From NCBI GenBank assembly GCA_938004025.1, contig CALKXC010000408.1, positions 1 through 8,385 on the forward strand: a stretch of DNA of 8,385 bases, written 5' to 3'. The notes beneath the pieces are model-generated. The model searched no databases, had not been told where the DNA came from, and worked only from the letters and a program-made list of their open reading frames with translations. The position numbers and the translations under genes were made by a program. Shown piece by piece: positions 5,536-8,385 of the stretch. The DNA is from an uncultured Leucothrix sp. GTDB taxonomy: Bacteria > Pseudomonadota > Gammaproteobacteria > Thiotrichales > Thiotrichaceae. Position 1 is the stretch's first letter. Each line of letters begins with the position of its first letter.

Positions 5536-6153
5536 ATGAAGCATAGAAAAATAATAGCAATTTTACACGGCATTCCTGAGGAACAAATTTTGGATGTTGC
5601 CGAAGCGTTAGTTGACAGTGGCATTACGCTTTTAGAAGTGTCGATGAATGGCGACACACCGCTTAATAACATTAGCAAAATGGTTCAGCACTTTGACAAC
5701 CGAGCGATTATTGGCGCAGGTATGGTGGTGTCTAAAGATCAGCCCTTTGAAGTAGCCAATCTTGGGGGACGTTTTATTTTCTCACCTTACACTGACCCTA
5801 AAGTAATCAAAGAGACCATTGGCCTAGGCATGTACTCTTTCCCCGGCTGCTTTAGCCCTACCGAATGCTTTTCTGCCATTGCACAAGGTACAAAAACAAT
5901 CGGTTTATTCCCATCTAGCGTTTTAGGTGCAACGGGCGTTGAAGCGATAAGAGGGATTCTTCCAGACAATATTCAGCTATACGCAGTCGGTGGCGTGACC
6001 AGTTCAAATATGGCGATCTACCGAAAGGCTGGCTGTGTGGGCTTTGGTATGAAAAGCTATCTGTATAAACCCGGTTACACAACTGAGAAAGTCATACAGC
6101 AAGCCACTAAGGTAGTTAAAACGTACGATGCCTTAGAAGGCATGGAATTTTAA
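5536..6153 (+). CDS. KDPG/KDPGal aldolase-family protein with a degenerate active site
   Basis: The 205-residue length and the sequence along its whole span match the class I Eda/DgoA aldolase family (TIM barrel). Examples are 'IAILHGI' (7-13), 'LLEVSMNG' (32-39), 'IIGAGMVV' (58-65), 'FPGCFSPTE' (102-110), 'LFPSS' (124-128), 'YAVGGVTSSN' and 'LYKPGYT'. The closest pattern I recall is E. coli DgoA, which converts 2-dehydro-3-deoxy-6-phosphogalactonate to pyruvate and glyceraldehyde 3-phosphate. The Schiff-base Lys of the family (DgoA 'LKIFPSS') is Gly123 here ('IGLFPSS'). The conserved Arg of 'ILRG' is His11, the Thr of 'GAGTV' is Met63 and the Asn of 'TPN' is Tyr85. The catalytic Glu (Glu34) remains. 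No other sugar-acid gene is nearby. Conventional aldolase activity is therefore doubtful. The start is supported by GAGGGGAG just upstream, and the gene ends at a strong terminator. Confidence 0.82.
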   Translation: MKHRKIIAILHGIPEEQILDVAEALVDSGITLLEVSMNGDTPLNNISKMVQHFDNRAIIGAGMVVSKDQPFEVANLGGRFIFSPYTDPKVIKETIGLGMYSFPGCFSPTECFSAIAQGTKTIGLFPSSVLGATGVEAIRGILPDNIQLYAVGGVTSSNMAIYRKAGCVGFGMKSYLYKPGYTTEKVIQQATKVVKTYDALEGMEF

Positions 6154-6166
6154 GAAATACGCGACC

Positions 6167-6198
6167 ACAAAAAAGCCCCCAAATGGAGGCTTTTTTGT
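6167..6198. terminator. Bidirectional rho-independent terminator
   Basis: An 11-base-pair perfect stem (ACAAAAAAGCC at 6167-6177 with GGCTTTTTTGT at 6188-6198) closes a 10-base loop. The T run of the right arm serves the plus-strand aldolase-like gene, which ends 13 bases before. Read on the minus strand, the A run gives the T tract for the small basic peptide gene, whose stop codon begins at the stem edge. A single hairpin thus ends two convergent transcripts. Confidence 0.85.
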
Positions 6199-6461
6199 TA
6201 TCGACGTTTAATCAATTTAAGGTTACGCCCTTTTAGCAAGCGTGCGTTACGGCCAGCACGGGGCTTGAATATTTTAATCATAGAGTTAGCGTTACGGCCA
6301 GAAATGGGTTTGGCAACGTTTGGCTTAGGTGCTTCCATTTTAATGCTAGAGCTCTCAGCTTTGTTAAAGAGCGAAGCAACTTCTAAGTGAGGCACCGCAT
6401 TAGATGCGGCAACCTGCGTCAGTGCCAAAAACGGTAAGCAGTAGAACATTCCTTTATTCAT
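6198..6461 (-). CDS. Small secreted basic protein with GRN repeats, unknown function
   Basis: This 87-residue product has an N-terminal signal peptide (basic MNKG, hydrophobic core, cleavage likely near 'VAASNA' at residues 17-22). The mature part is about 65 residues and very basic at its C-terminal half, ending IKRR. Gly-Arg-Asn recurs at 55-57, 70-72 and 78-80; the first two lie in a 13-base exact DNA repeat. The ribosome binding site GAGGA (complement of 6469-6473) is well placed before the ATG, and the gene is closed by the shared terminator, which supports a real gene. I do not recognise a family. There are no enzymatic motifs; the only Cys is in the signal peptide. A periplasmic nucleic-acid, LPS or peptidoglycan-binding peptide would fit the charge, but this is speculation. 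Confidence 0.65.
   Translation of the reverse strand: MNKGMFYCLPFLALTQVAASNAVPHLEVASLFNKAESSSIKMEAPKPNVAKPISGRNANSMIKIFKPRAGRNARLLKGRNLKLIKRR
6244..6301. repeat. Two 13-base direct repeats inside the small basic peptide gene
   Basis: GCGTTACGGCCAG occurs at 6244-6256 and 6289-6301, 45 bases apart and in the same reading frame, encoding the Gly-Arg-Asn-Ala repeats of the minus-strand gene. A third, shorter partial copy (GGTTACGCCC near 6222-6231) encodes the last GRN. This suggests internal duplication of a peptide unit rather than a regulatory site. Confidence 0.6.
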
Positions 6462-6766
6462 GATACTGTCCTCGTTATGTCAGTGCATGGAAGATGGAAA
6501 ATAAAAAAACTTCTCTATTTCATCTTCCCCTATTCCTATAAGCGCAAAGCAATCTCAAAAAAGTCATTTTTTTATTACATAACTTGTTTCTGCTAAAAGT
6601 TTGATCTAGCAGGGATTTTTTATGTTCAATTAATATACATATCGCTTATTTTTTGATTAACGTCTGTCACCACTGGAACCACTCATTCTGCTTGGTTAGT
6701 CCTTTCAAGATCCTATAATCTGCCCTACAATCGATCACACTTATTTATTCAAACTCCAGAGTAACT
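6462..6766. other. AT-rich 305-base intergenic region between divergent transcription units
   Basis: The region separates the minus-strand small basic peptide gene from the plus-strand pyroglutamate operon. It is clearly richer in A and T than its flanks, with several A or T runs between 6500 and 6660. It holds the operon promoter at 6692-6719. On the minus strand a TTATAG sequence near 6540 could be a -10 for the small gene, but the -35 is not convincing. I see no small RNA, hairpin terminator or coding sequence. Confidence 0.5.
6692..6719 (+). promoter_or_regulatory. Sigma70-like promoter of the DUF1445-pxpAB operon
   Basis: TTGGTT at 6692-6697 and a perfect TATAAT at 6714-6719 are separated by 16 bases. 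A start near 6726 would give a leader of about 40 bases before the ATG at 6767. No operator palindrome could be picked out by eye. Confidence 0.6.
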
Positions 6767-7552
6767 ATGAACGCTGAAATGACACCTGCTGAGCTACGAA
6801 AAAAAATTCGAACTGGTGAACATACGGGAAATACTTCCGGCTTTTGCCCTGGATACGTGCAATGTAATATGGTGATACTGCCTAAAGATTGGGCTAATGA
6901 ATTCCTTCAGTTTTGTCAGAAAAACCCAAAGCCATGTCCCGTCTTGGGCATGTCAGATCCCGGCAGTTGGGAGATCCCTGAACTAGCCGCGAATCTTGAC
7001 ATTCGCAGCGACCTGCCAAGCTACAAGATTTTTGAACACGGCGAAGTCGTTAACGAAGTCAATGACGTTTCGGAATACTGGCGCGATGACTTAGTTACTT
7101 TCATGTTGGGCTGCTCGTTCTCATTTGAAGAGCCGTTAATTGCTGATGGCTTAGAAGTTCGCAATGTGACTGAGGAGTGCAATGTACCGATGTATCGCAC
7201 TAACATTCCTTGTCGCAGTGCTGGTCGTTTCAATGGCACGATGGTTGTAAGCATGCGTCCATTTCTTCCTGCAGATGCGATTCGTGCAATACAAATTTGC
7301 ACACGATTCCCCTCCGTTCACGGCGCACCGGTTCACCTAGGCGATCCATCAATGATTGGGATTCAGGACATCAACAACCCTGAGTTTGGTGACGAAGTAA
7401 CGATTCACGAAAACGAGCTGCCGTTGTTCTGGGCTTGCGGTGTGACGCCTCAAGTGGCACTAGAACAAGCTAAGCCTCCTTTCTGCATCACTCATAGTCC
7501 TGGCTGCATGCTGGTAACTGACATTCAAAATAGTAAATTAGCCGTCATGTAA
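6767..7552 (+). CDS. DUF1445 / YcsI-family putative hydro-lyase
   Basis: The 261-residue product matches the DUF1445 (YcsI, COG4336) family along its length: an N-terminal '[27 protein letters not shown]' region (residues 9-35), '[13 protein letters not shown]' (56-68), '[17 protein letters not shown]' (107-123), '[20 protein letters not shown]' (146-165), '[10 protein letters not shown]' and the C-terminal '[13 protein letters not shown]'. Members are annotated as putative hydro-lyases, and the domain is related to part of mammalian D-glutamate cyclase, which dehydrates D-glutamate to 5-oxo-D-proline. It precedes pxpA by 21 bases, and this pairing is common, so a role in glutamate/5-oxoproline interconversion is likely but not shown. 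No signal peptide or membrane segment is seen. The start ATG has only a weak purine-rich site (CAGAG). The protein looks complete. Confidence 0.87.
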   Translation: MNAEMTPAELRKKIRTGEHTGNTSGFCPGYVQCNMVILPKDWANEFLQFCQKNPKPCPVLGMSDPGSWEIPELAANLDIRSDLPSYKIFEHGEVVNEVNDVSEYWRDDLVTFMLGCSFSFEEPLIADGLEVRNVTEECNVPMYRTNIPCRSAGRFNGTMVVSMRPFLPADAIRAIQICTRFPSVHGAPVHLGDPSMIGIQDINNPEFGDEVTIHENELPLFWACGVTPQVALEQAKPPFCITHSPGCMLVTDIQNSKLAVM

Positions 7553-7573
7553 TTGACGCATTAGGAGTATTTC

Positions 7574-8308
7574 ATGTCATTAACACTCAATTGCGATTTA
7601 GGCGAAAGCTTTGGTTCTTGGAAAATGGGAATGGATGAGGCGGTTATGCCACACATTCACCAAGCTAACATTGCCTGCGGCTTTCATGCCGGTGATGCGA
7701 TTATCATGCGTAAAACCTTAGCACTAGCCAAAGAGAATGGCGTTAGCGTCGGGGCACACCCTGCTTACCCTGACTTGCAAGGCTTTGGGCGACGTTCCAT
7801 GAACTGTAGTCACGCCGAAATTGTCGCTTACGTGCAATATCAAATCGGTGCAATCGAAGGCATGGCTAACAGCATGGGCATCAAGCTGGACTACGTAAAA
7901 CCGCATGGTGCTTTGTACAATGACATGATGGCTAAAGACCACGTCCGCGCTGCCGTGATGCAGGCCGTTGCTGAGCATCACACTAAACCTGCGCTGATGC
8001 TGCAAGCTGTTCCAGAAAACGAGCTACATCAACAAGAAGCGGAAAAACTGGGTTTAAAACTGCACTTCGAAGCATTTGCTGACCGTTGCTACGATGATGA
8101 CGGCAAGTTACTGTCACGCACCAAACCTGGGGCTGTGCATACTCGTGAAAAAATGATCGCCCAAGTAAAGCAGCTTTGTGATAAAGGCACGGTAACCACT
8201 GTTTCTGGCCACACCTTAAAGCTAATGGCCAACACGCTCTGTGTACATGGTGATAATGATGAAGGCATTAAAGCGATTGCTGACATTCGGGCCTTAGTCG
8301 ACGCATGA
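7574..8308 (+). CDS. pxpA: 5-oxoprolinase subunit A (LamB/YcsF family)
   Basis: The 244-residue product is full length for PxpA. It carries the hallmark 'LNCDLGESFGSWKMGMD' (residues 5-21), 'ANIACGFHAGD' (31-41), 'VGAHPAYPDLQGFGRR' (about 59-74), 'YVKPHGALYN' (about 106-115), 'FADRCYDDDGKL' and 'TVSGHTLKLMA...LCVHGDN', all family signatures with the polar and acidic residues of the proposed active site. With PxpB and PxpC it forms the ATP-dependent 5-oxoprolinase that opens pyroglutamate to glutamate, in the cytoplasm. AGGAG at 7563-7567 is an ideal ribosome binding site for the ATG at 7574. Its stop overlaps the start of pxpB (ATGA), fitting a stoichiometric complex. Confidence 0.95.
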   Translation: MSLTLNCDLGESFGSWKMGMDEAVMPHIHQANIACGFHAGDAIIMRKTLALAKENGVSVGAHPAYPDLQGFGRRSMNCSHAEIVAYVQYQIGAIEGMANSMGIKLDYVKPHGALYNDMMAKDHVRAAVMQAVAEHHTKPALMLQAVPENELHQQEAEKLGLKLHFEAFADRCYDDDGKLLSRTKPGAVHTREKMIAQVKQLCDKGTVTTVSGHTLKLMANTLCVHGDNDEGIKAIADIRALVDA

Positions 8309-8385
8309 AGGCTCAATCCGTAAAAGTTGAAGTTGCTGGTGAAAATTCACTAATTATTTATTTTGGTGACACCACCGCACCTGAA
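8305..8385 (+). CDS. pxpB: 5-oxoprolinase subunit B, 5' end only
   Basis: An ATG at 8305 overlaps the pxpA stop as ATGA, and the frame stays open for 27 codons to the window end. The peptide 'VAGENSLIIYFGD' at residues 10-22 fits the start of PxpB/KipI-family proteins, whose N-terminus has the pattern G-[DE]-x-A/S-L-[LI]-V-x-F-G. Position directly after pxpA agrees. PxpB is a subunit of the ATP-dependent 5-oxoprolinase, usually followed by pxpC, which would lie just past the window. Confidence 0.82.
   Translation, partial: MKAQSVKVEVAGENSLIIYFGDTTAPE

Noticed and set aside
6500..6540. Minus-strand purine-rich leader with a two-codon frame (ATG AAA TAG) before the small basic protein gene
   Set aside because: The GGGG tract is too close to that ATG for a normal ribosome binding site, and such tiny frames arise by chance in AT-rich leaders.
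7021..7302. Minus-strand open frame of 93 codons opposite the DUF1445 gene
   Set aside because: It mirrors a well-conserved protein-coding region and has low-complexity Ser/Thr-rich content without motifs; treated as a shadow.

Overview
The window looks like an ordinary chromosomal stretch from a gammaproteobacterium of moderate GC content, probably marine or aquatic. The evidence is the YqhA-type UPF0114 protein at the left edge, tightly packed operons with ATGA and TAATG overlaps, good Shine-Dalgarno sites, and a DUF1445/pxpA/pxpB pyroglutamate operon at the right edge. The genus cannot be fixed from the sequence alone. I see no rRNA, tRNA, insertion sequence, CRISPR array or phage gene.

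Layout. Positions 1-243 hold the 3' end of a UPF0114 (YqhA) membrane protein. Positions 323-916 hold a lone Uma2-family (DUF820) PD-(D/E)XK-type protein. It runs tail to tail, with no intervening base, into a divergent S-adenosylmethionine decarboxylase (SpeD/SpeH type) on the minus strand (917-1408). A 121-base divergent intergenic region separates speD from a five-gene plus-strand operon (1530-5423): a soluble zinc-ribbon DUF4178 protein, a membrane-anchored zinc-ribbon DUF4178 protein, a 61-residue single-pass peptide with a Gly-rich tail, a short DUF350 membrane protein with a signal peptide, and a multi-pass membrane protein ending in a spermidine-synthase domain. A lone KDPG/KDPGal-aldolase-like gene (5536-6153) follows and shares a bidirectional terminator with a small secreted basic peptide gene on the minus strand (6198-6461). 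An AT-rich 305-base gap with a good sigma70-like promoter leads into DUF1445 - pxpA - pxpB (6767 to the window end).

How the genes work together. The most notable unit is 917-5423. Decarboxylated AdoMet is made only to supply aminopropyl groups, and a membrane-embedded aminopropyltransferase sits in an operon with DUF350 and two DUF4178 proteins, with the decarboxylase gene next door on the other strand. I infer an envelope-located polyamine or aminopropylation system rather than bulk cytosolic spermidine synthesis. Its substrate is unknown. The decarboxylase has Asn where the family has its processing/catalytic His, so its chemistry may have changed.

The aldolase-like protein at 5536-6153 also lacks its Schiff-base Lys and other active-site residues, so it is probably not a conventional aldolase. 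The right-hand operon is a conventional 5-oxoproline (pyroglutamate) scavenging operon, with pxpC expected just past the window.
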